From Imbricaverruca yamaguchii (taxonomy: Eukaryota > Arthropoda > Thecostraca > Neoverrucidae): a stretch of 64,000 nt of DNA. The stretch's first letter is position 1. Each line of letters opens with the position of its first letter. The notes under the pieces were generated by a model, which searched no databases, was not told the origin of the DNA, and saw nothing but the letters and a program-made list of their open reading frames with translations. Below are positions 34,501-43,100 of the stretch, in pieces. The position numbers and the translations under genes are program-made. Where the stretch lies: contig JAOTOL010001640.1 in assembly GCA_034440575.1 (NCBI GenBank), forward strand, positions 706,501 through 770,500. Direction: 5' to 3'.

Positions 34501-35399
34501 CCATAAACCTGATTGATTATTTGGGCTTTAGGGCGCGCCGACTACAAGGTCATTTAGCGCCCATAAAAAACCGTAAACCGCAGGGGTCTTGCTGAGTGGT
34601 GACTCGAATATCAAGACATGACGTCTGAAACGGATTAGGCTAGCCTGTTCCAGAAGCGCCCAACTTCACGCCAAGGAGCGAACACGAAACGTGATGCCAC
34701 AACTCACAAGAAGCAAGTAAAATATGCGCTCACGTATGTGTAGAAGAGGGAGGCAGTCTGGGCCTTGACGGTGATGCCGCGCTCTCGCTCCACCTGCAGC
34801 CGGTCCAGCACCTGCAGGTTGCGAGTGTCTCGAGAAATGGCGCCTGCGGGTAGACGACGGACCGTCAGTATGGAAGTCAAATAGTGCCAAATCCTAGACA
34901 CAATATCAGTTAAAAATTGTGCCCACAGGCAGACGACGGACTGCCAGTACGGCAGTCAAATAGCGCCCAAGCCTAGACGCTCTCCCACCTAGAAATGGCG
35001 ACTACGGGGAGATGACTGGCTGTCAGCACGGGCACCAACCAATCCTAGACACTACCCCACCTAAAAATAACGCACACGGACAGACGACGGCTGTCGGCAT
35101 GGGTGGCAATCCAAAATCGACAACAGCCCAGATATTTCTCAGGTGAACTATAGTGAGGACAACGCTCGCCACGGAGCACCCACGGCCCGGGAGCCCGCAC
35201 CATCTGCTCACCAGTGATCTCCAGCAGGCGGTCGGCCAACGTGCTCTTGCCGTGGTCGATGTGGGCGATGATGCTGAAGTTGCGCGTCCGCTCGACAGGG
35301 ATGTGGGAGATGTCGAGCGCCTCGGGTGCGCCGGGCGGCCGAGCGGCGGCGGCCGTCCGGCTACTCGTGATGTGTCTGGTGAAGATGACACACCACTGA
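22416..35399 (-). CDS. GUF1: GUF1/LepA-type mitochondrial translation GTPase (13 exons listed separately)
   Basis: GUF1 is the eukaryotic homologue of bacterial LepA (EF4), a GTPase that binds mitochondrial ribosomes and supports protein synthesis under stress. The G motifs are in order: G1 AHIDHGKST (exon 1), the G2 region [13 protein letters not shown] (exon 2), G3 DTPGH (exon 3), G4 NKID (exon 4) and G5 SAK (exon 5). Next come domain II (exon 6), the EF-G-like domains with [14 protein letters not shown] (exons 7-8) and [20 protein letters not shown] (exon 9), and the LepA-specific C-terminal domain with [17 protein letters not shown] and [20 protein letters not shown] (exons 12-13). All twelve junctions keep frame. 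The total from exon 1 is about 636 residues, near the family's usual 650-670. The start codon and full mitochondrial presequence are unresolved. Four introns carry minisatellites built from the adjacent exon edge. Confidence 0.96.
22542..23393 (-). other. GUF1 intron 12
   Basis: An 852-nt intron. Near 23289-23355 it carries a minus-strand copy of the GGGCGC element (gcgccc at 23321, diverged gggagc at 23294). Nothing else is recognised. Confidence 0.7.
23394..23606 (-). CDS. GUF1: GUF1 exon 12
   Basis: The exon has 213 nt and 71 codons in phase 0, between gttgcag and gtgagt. It encodes [20 protein letters not shown] and ends in [20 protein letters not shown]. The segment [20 protein letters not shown] is a hallmark of LepA/GUF1. 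Confidence 0.97.
23630..23945. repeat. Degenerate repeat upstream of the exon 12 acceptor
   Basis: Short units vary around gtcacaggtcagactgacct. They abut the intron side of exon 12. Confidence 0.7.
24244..24458 (-). CDS. GUF1: GUF1 exon 11
   Basis: A 215-nt exon between gccggcag and gtcggg. It encodes [20 protein letters not shown] and later [18 protein letters not shown], a signature stretch of LepA. If the gtcggg donor were missed, the frame would run on for 18 residues to a stop. Confidence 0.96.
24574..24748 (-). mobile_element. tRNA-Ser/Leu-like SINE (family A)
   Basis: On the minus strand it starts ggggatggccgagtggttaa, has a cccgggttcgactcta B box, and carries the body ggcggcgccattagccgtga with gtcgtgaaccacccaataaa at its end. 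It is nearly complete and close to the copies at 12367 and 28195. Confidence 0.88.
24827..24988 (-). mobile_element. tRNA-Lys-like SINE (family B)
   Basis: On the minus strand it reads gcggtagctcagttggtgga, then tactcttgatc in the anticodon position and gtgggttcc as B box. The body continues cgcgaccaatcagcgtgaga and ends near gtcgtaaaagaaccc. It is the best preserved family B copy here. Confidence 0.88.
25042..25198 (-). mobile_element. tRNA-derived SINE (family B), diverged
   Basis: It shares the body cgcgaccaatcggcgtgaga and the gtcgtaaaaccaag end with the copy 55 bp away at 24827. The head carries a gtgaattcgagt B-box variant. Confidence 0.8.
25557..25694 (-). CDS. GUF1: GUF1 exon 10
   Basis: A 138-nt exon between cgctcag and gtcggt. 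It encodes [20 protein letters not shown] then [26 protein letters not shown] in continuous frame, matching the family's NPAQFPDKSKVTEYLEP segment. A GTC-type donor is used, as in exon 11. Confidence 0.95.
25850..25915 (+). repeat. GGGCGC/GCGCCC interspersed element, copy 2
   Basis: A ttggttatttgggcttacag lead, then ggcgcatcgattgcgttggt and a GCGCCC end at 25906. Confidence 0.7.
25988..26151 (-). mobile_element. tRNA-derived SINE (family B), diverged
   Basis: On the minus strand the head is ggcggcagctcagtcggtgg with tcttgatcgtaagatcgtga. The body (gaccaatctgcatgagga) is mutated relative to 24827. Confidence 0.75.
26468..26595 (-). CDS. GUF1: GUF1 exon 9
   Basis: A 128-nt exon between ctcctcag and gtacgt. 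It encodes [20 protein letters not shown] then [22 protein letters not shown], one of the most conserved LepA stretches. The acceptor plus first codons have been multiplied upstream (26578-27000); the copy at 26595 is the only one followed by an intact exon. Confidence 0.97.
26578..27000. repeat. 46-bp minisatellite built on the GUF1 exon 9 acceptor
   Basis: About nine units, each including on the minus strand a ctcag acceptor followed by an exon-like gttgccctgggtcagg. The units are therefore multiplied intron end plus exon start. Confidence 0.9.
27001..27470. other. Part of GUF1 intron 8, nothing recognised
   Basis: Unique-looking AT-rich sequence between the exon 9 minisatellite and the interspersed repeat at 27474. 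Confidence 0.5.
27474..27775 (+). repeat. Interspersed repeat of unknown class, copy A
   Basis: It starts with a ggttttccgtgaggtgtaaa / gtgccgaaacgag block and ends with a ggatgtcgattcagtgttca / gtggtatattcca block. Related start and end blocks occur at 57558-58035 (+) and 38345-39222 (-). Confidence 0.6.
27819..27862 (+). repeat. GGGCGC interspersed element, decayed copy 3
   Basis: It retains ttttagggcgcatcgaccat and gatcattcagcc but has lost the terminal GCGCCC. Confidence 0.55.
27901..28010 (-). CDS. GUF1: GUF1 exon 8
   Basis: A 110-nt exon between gtcggcag and gtgagc. It encodes [20 protein letters not shown] and [16 protein letters not shown], matching the family's KPMVFAGLYP-x-DQ and LTLNDSSV motifs. 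Confidence 0.96.
28195..28373 (+). mobile_element. tRNA-Ser/Leu-like SINE (family A)
   Basis: The head is gggggtggccgagtggttaa with a ccggtctcgaca B box, then the gggcggcgccactagccgtg body and a cacccaataaataaac tail. It is inserted in GUF1 intron 7. Confidence 0.88.
28600..28810. repeat. 48-bp repeat built on the GUF1 exon 7 donor
   Basis: Four units. On the minus strand each holds exon end cggcgtgccaagcccatg followed by gtgagtagccctggtctgac. The last unit reads ccgta instead of ccatg before gtgagt. Being 48 bp long, the units stay in frame with the exon. Confidence 0.93.
28783..28912 (-). CDS. GUF1: GUF1 exon 7
   Basis: A 130-nt exon between gtgtcag and gtgagt. It encodes [20 protein letters not shown] then [23 protein letters not shown], matching AGQVGYL and EAQIGDTL of the family. 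The first donor met is used here; three more equivalent donors follow in frame. Confidence 0.95.
29165..30362. repeat. 33-bp minisatellite in GUF1 intron 6
   Basis: About 36 copies of a 33-bp unit (ccggacacacagcgcggtgc, tgatccacagcag). Because the unit is 11 codons long and lacks stops in most frames, it creates reading frames of over 400 codons on both strands. A short unrelated repeat (gtatagcaaccggacatg) follows to 30432. Confidence 0.97.
30761..30913 (-). CDS. GUF1: GUF1 exon 6, domain II
   Basis: A 153-nt exon between cgccag and gtgagt. Its first G completes Trp with the TG left by exon 5. It encodes [20 protein letters not shown] then [20 protein letters not shown], the beta-barrel after the G domain. 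Confidence 0.95.
30901..31300. repeat. Repeat of about 50 bp built on the GUF1 exon 6 acceptor
   Basis: About eight units, each carrying on the minus strand a cgccaggtac-like acceptor and exon start. Intron phrases caaatactgcagg and gtccggtgt recur. Units near 30905 and 31165 also keep the exon-like gtacgacaag / gtacttgtcg. Confidence 0.9.
31700..32020. repeat. Repeat of 55-57 bp built on the GUF1 exon 5 donor
   Basis: Six units, alternating two length classes. On the minus strand each contains exon sequence ccaccagggcactcatcttc then gacacgtg and the donor gtgaga. The exon-proximal unit at about 31989-32020 is the functional one. Confidence 0.93.
31995..32113 (-). CDS. GUF1: GUF1 exon 5, G5 motif
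   Basis: A 119-nt exon between ttgccag and gtgaga. It starts [20 protein letters not shown], where SAK is the G5 guanine-contacting motif, and ends PTRALIFDT plus TG of Trp. Confidence 0.95.
32160..33117. other. GUF1 intron 4
   Basis: It contains a GGGCGC element at 32728-32786. No other feature is recognised. Confidence 0.6.
32728..32786 (+). repeat. GGGCGC/GCGCCC interspersed element, copy 4
   Basis: GGGCGC at 32750 and GCGCCC at 32777 enclose atcgactgcagaggtcatgc. The lead is gttattggggttta. Confidence 0.75.
33118..33318 (-). CDS. GUF1: GUF1 exon 4, G4 motif
   Basis: The exon has 201 nt and 67 codons in phase 0, between ttgccag and gtaagt. It encodes [20 protein letters not shown] and [20 protein letters not shown] then [14 protein letters not shown] is the guanine-specificity motif. 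Confidence 0.97.
33320..34114. other. GUF1 intron 3, nothing recognised
   Basis: A unique-looking intron with loose ggtcaggtcaggt phrases near both exons and no larger repeat. Confidence 0.5.
34115..34195 (-). CDS. GUF1: GUF1 exon 3, G3 motif
   Basis: The exon has 81 nt and 27 codons in phase 0, between gcttcag and gtgagt. It encodes [20 protein letters not shown] and EVSRSLQ. DTPGH is the switch II motif. Confidence 0.97.
34506..34566 (+). repeat. GGGCGC/GCGCCC interspersed element, copy 5
   Basis: GGGCGC at 34531 and GCGCCC at 34557 enclose gccgactacaaggtcattta. The lead is gattatttgggcttta. It is one of the cleanest copies. Confidence 0.75.
34734..34843 (-). CDS. GUF1: GUF1 exon 2, effector region
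   Basis: A 110-nt exon between cccgcag and gtgagc. It encodes [20 protein letters not shown] then [16 protein letters not shown] after completing Gly with exon 1. RERGIT is the switch I signature of translational GTPases. Confidence 0.97.
35212..35399 (-). CDS. GUF1: GUF1 exon 1 found, G1 motif; 5' limit uncertain
   Basis: The donor is gtgagc after ATCACTG. The coding end reads [20 protein letters not shown] then [22 protein letters not shown] is the P-loop. Upstream is [17 protein letters not shown], Ala/Arg/Ser-rich and plausible as a mitochondrial targeting segment. No in-frame ATG lies near. I set the high end at a ggccag acceptor (35400-35401), which keeps frame but has a poor pyrimidine tract. 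The frame also stays open to an ATG at 35527 through a TA microsatellite, which is less likely. Confidence 0.8.
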
Positions 35400-35470
35400 C
35401 TGGCCGTTATGCCAACATTCCCAGGAGCTATCACTGGCACCTTTAAACACTCATAAATAAATGTAAATAT

Positions 35471-35644
35471 ATATTGGTATATATATATATATATCCATAC
35501 ATATAATAGATTCACTTGCTTTTGCATGTATTAAGATGATCGGCAGTTTCTCCGCAAACAGTGGTCATTCCGGAGTCAGAGTCAGAGAGATAAATCAACA
35601 GGGAAGCCAATACAACACTTAAAAAATGCATGCACAATCACATG

Positions 35645-35682
<38 letters not shown>

Positions 35683-35690
35683 ACACATAC
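35471..35690. repeat. TA and CA microsatellites upstream of GUF1
   Basis: A (TA)n run near 35475-35495, and (CA)n passing into (TA)n at 35645-35685. Confidence 0.9.
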
Positions 35691-35699
35691 ATAATCACA

Positions 35700-38340
35700 C
35701 ACATACATACACCCAGTACATCATTGGAACGTGACGAACATACGTATCAGGTGCTTCTACACTGCTCTACGCCTACGTCTGCTCGGAGCAAACAGCGCTG
35801 CACAGCCACGTGCAAAGTGCATGGGGCAAAGCGCTGGCCTGTAAGCTGGCCGCGACCTGAGGACGCTAGCTCAGTCGCTGGCCTGCCACGTAAGCGAACC
35901 GCCTCCGTATGGGGGTGGGGTAGGTCCAGGAGGCCACTGGGGCGCGAGACACGCTCCAGAGCCCGGCTGTTAGTTACGAGTAGCTGACTCAGGCTCTCCT
36001 GTGGTAGGCACTGTGTGGCCGAAGTTGCACAGTTGGGGACCACCTGTTCACGCGCCCACAGTCGATACAGGTGGTCCTACAGGTCCAAAACGTTATCGAA
36101 TTTTCAACGCACGTATATTACTTTTGCTGCATATTCTGTTGCCAATTGACATTTGGTGCTGTGCCAGAGACATACACCAAGGGGAAATATTTGGCCTATG
36201 GGACCACCAGCGACATCGCATTCGTCCTCGTGATAGGCTATGGCAAATGAGCCAGCCTAATCACCACGTCAAAGCAGGAAGGTGAGAGTTAGATAAATAA
36301 CTAATTAATTAATTATTCAGAGAGAGCAGCGATATGGGAGTTCATGGAAGGCAACAACGATGGTGTGCGATGAAGATGACTCCCAGATTTTTTTTTGTAA
36401 GGGCAGTTTCAGCTCTGCCTTTTGTATCTTATTAGTAAATCTTGATGAAGTGCACAAAGTTATCAGCTTCCAAACAATACAATTTGAGTTTTGCCTGTGT
36501 GTATTTTGAGATAGTTCGAGTTGTGTCGGTGATCCAGACATGATAGGTGCTTCATGTGGTAAATATTATCACCCAGTGTTGACTTCTTCCCAGTGATCAG
36601 TACCTGGGTGTCTTCAATTACATGACCTCAATCCTTTCAGCAGAGAAGCTGAGATCATCAACAAATATGCTAAGCAGGAAGAGCCCTAGTTCTGACCAAA
36701 AAAAAAACGGCCATGATGTTAGGCAGCTTTTTGGAGACATGTGTCTTTCCAGGGAAACCCAGAGCGATGAAGTCAGTACTCAGGGTGTGGCAGCTCAGAT
36801 ATGAGCCAAATGAAATAGTGTTTACACAATACAGCTGTACTTGTGTGATTCATTCCTTGTGCCCAATAACATCAAAGCACTTCTTGAAATTGAAAAGGCA
36901 GAGCAGGGAGATCTCAGGGCTGTTAGTGGCTGCCAGGATGTGACCTGAGATATGCCCAGTTTGGCTTAGGTTCAGAGCTAAAGATCTCCCAAAAGTCAGG
37001 GGGTCAAAGTCCTTATTTCCAAAACATATATTCAGGCTAAAAAAAGAAAATTACAAGTAAACATTAGCAGAGCACTAATACAGGGGACTGCACAAATGAC
37101 CAATTCTGGTTGAAGCAACCTAAAGCCCACATAATTCACTAACTAATCCAGGGTATTCAGATCCCCTGGCCTACTCTAGATCTTCAGCCATGCTTAGGTT
37201 GAGGGATGAGAACGAAAGTTGTGCCAAATGTGAGTAAAGCGGGTTATTGGTGGAGAAGCATCTGTCATCATCTGAGAAGATGATGCTGGACAAGATGTTC
37301 AGCAATTTTAGCTTATAAGCAATAACTGTCACAGGGAAATGTTAACCTGTACATAATGACATGACAGAGTTCTAAAATGACAATGCAATTCCATGAGGGC
37401 AAAATTGCAAAACTTGGCCAATAACAATGTATGCATCACCCAGTGGTTGTAGGTTATCACCACATCCAGCAGAAAACCACCATCAAACATGGGCTGGATG
37501 ACATGTTGTGACAGAGAAAGCATGCTATTGGAATTCACTAGTCAGTTAAGAAGCTACTGATTCATGCAGCACATACCAGTTCAGACCACCACAGGGGTCT
37601 GAGCACACAAAAATGGGTCCATAGGGCTTGGATAATGCAGTGGCACCTTGGAGGACCATGCAGGACTGCAGCATGTATGTGAGATTGCAAGGTAGTCTAT
37701 TTGGCTGCCATGCACTGGCATGTGGGTTGTGCCACATCCAAGAACAACAAAAAAAAAGGATTGGAGGAAGGTGTGGAGCAAATTGTGTTATTTCTCTTTT
37801 GCTGTTCATTTTTTTTCAAAAGTAATGATGGTAAAGGTGGAATTGAGATGCTTATGTTAAGTGCAATCTTCATTGCATTCATGGAAATAATACTCAACTA
37901 TTAACCAAATGGATATTTTGGATATATGGCAACTTGAGCAAAATATAACATTAACCCAGCATGCACTGTCATGATGCTCCTTCAAATAGCTGTCAATTAC
38001 TGGTTTGCCTAAGGCTTAAACAGTCCTTATGTTAAATAGCTGCAAGACTGAAAGTGGATGCATACAAAATGCATATTATGGTGGAGAGTATAATAAACTG
38101 ACATACAACCAATATGACAAGGATGCCAAGTAAGTAATTTAATTTCACCTTACCATGTCAAGAACAAAAATGGAATATGGGGTGCCATCACTGACTCATT
38201 GAAGGCAAGGCTATTAAAGTAATGCCATGAAGAGGCAAATATTTAAGCAGCACATTCATCAATGAAAGCTCCTTCAAACATATATCTACATACATCTCAG
38301 AATACCTATATTGTAGACAGGTACAAGTAATAAATTATTC
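35700..38340. other. Intergenic region between divergent GUF1 and CCDC93
   Basis: It probably holds both promoters, but none is recognisable. From about 36300 the sequence turns AT-rich and strongly CpG-poor. On the minus strand 36560-36980 has fragments (ISLLCLFNFKKCFD, GLFLLSIFVDDLSFS) that loosely recall a LINE reverse transcriptase, broken by stops. That reading is weak. Confidence 0.4.
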
Positions 38341-38344
38341 ATAA

Positions 38345-39222
38345 AATATGGTGGAATATACCACTTTTTTAGTACTCATTTGACATCCTTCTCAAAGAAG
38401 GTCTTCAGTCAAAGGGTTGTTGACCAATGGAATAGGCTGCCTGCTGATGCAGTGGGGAGTCCCTCATTGAATGTCTTTAAAAGTAGGGTGGATAATTTTT
38501 TTAGACAGGAAAATGTTGTTTTTGAATTCTAACTTGTGATGCATGGGATATTGAGTATTTTCACTAGCTAGATAGGGTATAACATTATGCTAGTATTATG
38601 TTGTACTATATGGGGTGTACCTAGCAGTGGATTTGGCAACTTCCTTTGCGATGTCATACTGATGAGATTGGCTGTGGTGGCACAGGTGGAGGGATTGCAT
38701 GGGTTTGGAATTGATAGGTGTGAACATGTACTTTCTAATATCTTCTAGACAGGCTTGACCCAGATGGGCCCTTGTGGCCCTTATTAAGCCTTAACACTTT
38801 ATGACTTTATGACTTAAGTATCAAGATCAAGCTTAGTGATGCATCCTTACAAAGTCTTCTTGTCTCCTTTTGAACAGCATCTTGCTGGTAAGTATCATCC
38901 TCATGCTCTCAATAAGGAAGAGGAATAAACAAACATTTTGTAACTCAATTCCCAGTAGATGGATTATCCCTAGCATGACTTTGCATAAAATGGTAGTTGA
39001 TATCATAGTTTTTTATCTCTATCCTAAATACTGTGATTGCTAAATCATGAAAATCAAAGCAAATTATAAGGGTACAATCGTAAGTGTCATTGGCTCAAAG
39101 TTGCATCTGAAAGATATAAAAAAAACATTTTAAATGCCACCAATTCCATATAAAATTTTGACATCCTACTGTCCTTGTTTCAACATCTCACACCTAACAA
39201 AAAACCATTAGTTTAATGCTGG
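38345..39222 (-). repeat. Interspersed repeat of unknown class, copy C (interrupted by LINE tail)
   Basis: On the minus strand it starts with ggttttttgttaggtgtgag / atgttgaaacaagga and ends with agtggtatattccacca, as do copies at 27474 and 57558. The LINE fragment at 38388-38815 appears to lie within it. Confidence 0.55.
38388..38815 (+). pseudogene. LINE 3' end: reverse transcriptase C-terminus and 3' UTR, 5'-truncated
   Basis: The frame from 38388 reads FSQRVVDQWNRLPADAVGSP then SLNVFKSRVDNFFRQENVVF, followed by a stop. The RVVD-x-WN-x-LP...SLN-x-FK pattern is the usual C-terminal tail of non-LTR reverse transcriptases. The trailing agatgggcccttgtggccct / tattaagcctta and a tttatgac repeat at the end resemble a LINE 3' UTR. 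The catalytic part is absent, so this is a dead 5'-truncated insertion. Confidence 0.75.
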
Positions 39223-39229
39223 TAAAATG

Positions 39230-40142
39230 TCATGTTGTGTGAGGTTGGGAGAGAGGATTTGGAAGGAATTCCCAGCATATATAATTTACACTCAATATCA
39301 CTGGACAAATTTACCATTATCAGACAGCATTATCTGACATATCCAGACAGCATCATCATATATAGCTGTGAGTGTTTTCTGCCATACATGCTGGTCAGTA
39401 TGACAAAGTGGGAAATACTTAATTATTTGGATTGAGGATGATTCCCCTTAAATGCAGTCTACAAAAATAAGCAGCTCAATGTGTCAGAATGTTAGGTACT
39501 CACCGTACACTGTTTTCTTTCAAGCGGTAGCATAATTGACAAATTTGCTTGCTCATCCTTAAACGCATTTTAAATATCTACAAGTCTGGCAGTGAAAACT
39601 TAAATGCAATAATTGTGCAATTGACTCTCAGGAGATAATCAACAAGGCTGCCTAAACCGTATATATCGCCTTGGCCTAAACCACTCTTATATCGTCGCAA
39701 ACACGTCATAAATGAGATGCACCAATCACAAATATGGAACTCTTGAATGAAGCGATCCCAAACTATTTTATTCACGCATGTTTATATAGAAATGAAAAGA
39801 AATATAGCAGCCATGAGAAAAACATGCAGTTAATAAACATGTTGCTCATAAAAATCAGTACAAGGTTGAAGTATTTTGTGTTCAAACAGAAGACACTTGT
39901 TGAGCGCTGTATACAGCCTTGGTCGAACGTAACTTGCATGTTATAATACAAATCCAGTATATGCGGGGCGCAAAAATCGCGGCTCCAGTCATCTGCTAAT
40001 GTTGATGTGTGTTTCGGGAAACTCATTGTGTAATGCTTACATTTTAGCGAATTTTGTCCTGCGACAGTATTGTTTTTAAAATTCTTAACCTGTGTCTAGC
40101 AGTCACAGTCTAAGCAATAGTTGTGGCGGTTATTCACCAAGA
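39230..40142. other. Region upstream of the candidate CCDC93 start, nothing recognised
   Basis: AT-rich up to about 39480, then CpG dinucleotides return. The last 200 bp could include the CCDC93 promoter and 5' UTR, but no core promoter motif was identified. Confidence 0.4.
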
Positions 40143-40163
40143 ATGACTTCCATTCAGCTCCAG
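40143..40163 (+). CDS. CCDC93: CCDC93 candidate initiator exon
   Basis: ATG opens MTSIQLQ and runs to CAG followed by gtgcga. It ends in phase 0, exactly what the exon at 42704 requires, and would give [18 protein letters not shown]. The human protein has a short variable N-terminus before ETREDEEQ. The donor is moderate and the length tiny, so chance is possible. Confidence 0.4.
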
Positions 40164-43100
40164 GTGCGATTTTCAGTAAATTTATGCTTTAAGGCGTTTT
40201 ATGAATTCTTCAAATTTATCACTCCAATGCAATGTTTATGAATGAGGCTTAGATGATAGAACCACTGATTTTCTGCGCAATTGTTTACTTTTCATGTGAG
40301 CAAAATAGCAAAAAGTGGCTTAGATACCTTTAAAAATCCGACCTTTGGATTTTTTATTAGGAAAAGGTGAAGCGATTTATTTTCCAATAATTTTCCAAAT
40401 AAAAAGTACACCTAACCTAACAGCTGATTTTGAACAAAAATAATTTAAAAGGTGAACCAGAATTTTTAAAGCAAGTTTTCCAACTGCAAAAACCTAACCC
40501 ACTTTTTTGCTATATGGAGGCAAATGTGCATACAACTTGTCTTGTTACCACCTTAAAGCACAATAATACATGATCTTCTGTACTCATGAATTTCAATGTG
40601 TAGGCAAGGGGATCATGCACATGCCCACAGTTTGTGATCTGATTTTTTCACCATTGCTATACCAGTGTTTTTATGTGAATATAAGATCAATCCTAATTCA
40701 AATTGGGATTTGAAGGAAGGGACCTGGGCCACATTATCATCTGTTCCCTCTTCATTTTCAAATATCATTCTTGAGTTTTTAAATCATGTTTTGGTCTTTG
40801 CTGGATGAGGGGAACCCTTTGTTAAAGATATGGGAGATTGAACAGATGTCATGGGTTGCACAGCTCAGTTAAAACATTTTTGTTTTCTTAGATGTGAAAT
40901 GTTGAAAATGAGTGCAGGAGGATGTCAAAGTTTAACATGTCTTGTTAACTAACTTAAGTATCAAAGTAAAGAGTTATTCAAACAATCTTAATCCAACAGC
41001 ATATCCATGTGTGCACATTTTCCTTTTTGTTTCAGGTACCAGATTCTCTGTTTATTTTTGCAGGCCTCTGATTTAGCTTCCTTCAGATGCTGACACATTG
41101 TTTGTGACTTAGCTGTATTTATTTGAGGCTCCACACAGTAATTTTTGCAGGGCTCTCGCACAAACTGTTCGGTCAGGCACAAGATTTTGTGGCTCTGACA
41201 CAAGTTGTCAGGGCCCCACTTGAGTTCTATGGGACTGACACATTTTCTGAACCTCTTCTGAATTTGTAAAACCCAGATTTCTTCCTGGATCCAGCATTAT
41301 TTTTTTGAGGATCCTGGCTCAATTTTTTTAGTCCTGGTGCACTAGTTTTGAGCCCAATGCAAATTTTGGAACTCTGCATTAATTTGTTCAGGCACAGCAC
41401 GTTTTTTCAGAGTTTTATGAGTTTTGAGCCCAGCACAATTGTTTTGCCTGTGACATGATTTTGGTACATCAATGTGATTTTTCATGTCTGGATTGATTTT
41501 ATGTGGTCCCTGCTTAAATGTTAAGGAGCTGACTTATTTTTTCATCTCAGAGTGATTTGGGATCACTGTTGCTATTGTTTTTTTAGGGGCACAATTTTTG
41601 GGACCTGGCAGGAGTTTTCAGGGCCTTGCTCTATCTAATTGGGACAGTGACACAAATGTTGTTCCCCAGTACATTTTTTAGGTCCCAGTGTGATGTTTCT
41701 TGTCCCTGCTTGAGTGTTTAGGATTCATTGCACTTTGTTTGGGCCCTGAGGCGAGTTTTCTGGGCCTTCTACATTTTTTAGGATGCTGATAATTTTTGGG
41801 ACCCAGCACGATATTTTCGGCCACAGGAGGAGTTTTTGGCTCTCATTGTACTTTGTTTGGGCTCTGATGCCAAGTGTCTGGGCTCAGACGAGAATCTTTG
41901 TGGTCCAGTGGGATTTTAGTAGCTCCTGTGAGATTTATGGGAATTTAGTGCAATTTTTAGGCCCCAGCTCGATTTTGGGGGCCCAGCGCGATTTTTGGGG
42001 AGCTCGGTGCAAGTTTCCAAACTGGTGCAATATCATGATGTGCACCACTGTAGATTTGTATTCATGAACATCTGTTAGCACAATCCCTCATAAGATGATT
42101 GCCAATGATGTGGTCTGTTATACGATTTTAGTTGATGTGGATAAGTATTTTGTATTGTTATCGCTAAAATCACTGTCACTGAACTCCCTAAATTCAGTAT
42201 CTCAAAATAATGGGAAAGGCTGCACATGAGAGTACATTATTGGATACAAATTTTGTGTGTATGATATCAGTTATGTTAGGTGATGTTGTTTTCGCTGCCA
42301 ATTTCAACATCCTACTGTACTCGTTTCAGCATCTCTCAACTAATGAAAAAACATTATCTTGACACTGAATCTGTGATGTTAGTTCCATGTTTTCAACTTT
42401 GGCAGCATGTTTGGTAAACAGTCAAGAGATATTCAGTGAAAAGCTTTGTTGTGCATTTTTAGAGCCCTATTTTGCGCTCATTTTACGATTTTTCAACCAG
42501 GTTATTTTCCACTTCCTTAATATAGACCTCATGTTGACCTTCATGTACACTTACACATGTAATGCTTGCATTCTAATATGTGTAACAGTCCGTGATAGGT
42601 AGCTTCAATGGGCAAACAACAATTCAGTGTTGTACTTGCCTGTCAGTGTCGTACCTGCCTGGCAGTGTTGTACGTACCTGACGGTGTTGTACCTACCTGG
42701 CAGGTGGATGTCCGTGAGGATGAGGAGCAGCAGCAAAAGTTCCAGCAATGTCTGGATTTACTGCTGGCCGCCGGCTACTTCCGTGCACGCATCCGTGGCC
42801 TTAGTCCCTTTGACAAGCTGGTGGGTGGCATGGTCTGGTGCATCGAGATGTGCAGCATCGACGTGGACGTCGACCTCTTCTACAAGGATGAGCTGAGCAT
42901 CGGACAGAAAATGTACGACACAGTGTGTCCAAGTGACAGGTCGACCACGTAATAGTTCAGGTGTATTGCTAGTCTGTACAACATGTCAGAGCTGGCCTGA
43001 TATGACCTGACAGTCACATGGTGTAGGTGACTCAGCTAGTATGTCCATAGCTGACCTGATATGACCTGACACAGTCACATGGTGCAGGTGACTCATTTGG

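Noticed and set aside
35400..35527. GUF1 start at the ATG at 35527
   Set aside because: The intervening codons cross a TA microsatellite ([15 protein letters not shown]), which is unlike a targeting peptide. A missed upstream exon is more likely.
36560..36980. Reverse transcriptase fragments on the minus strand
   Set aside because: Only short loosely similar stretches are seen (FVDDLSFS, FNFKKCFD), with stops between. This is not enough to annotate as a LINE; it is mentioned only in the region entry.
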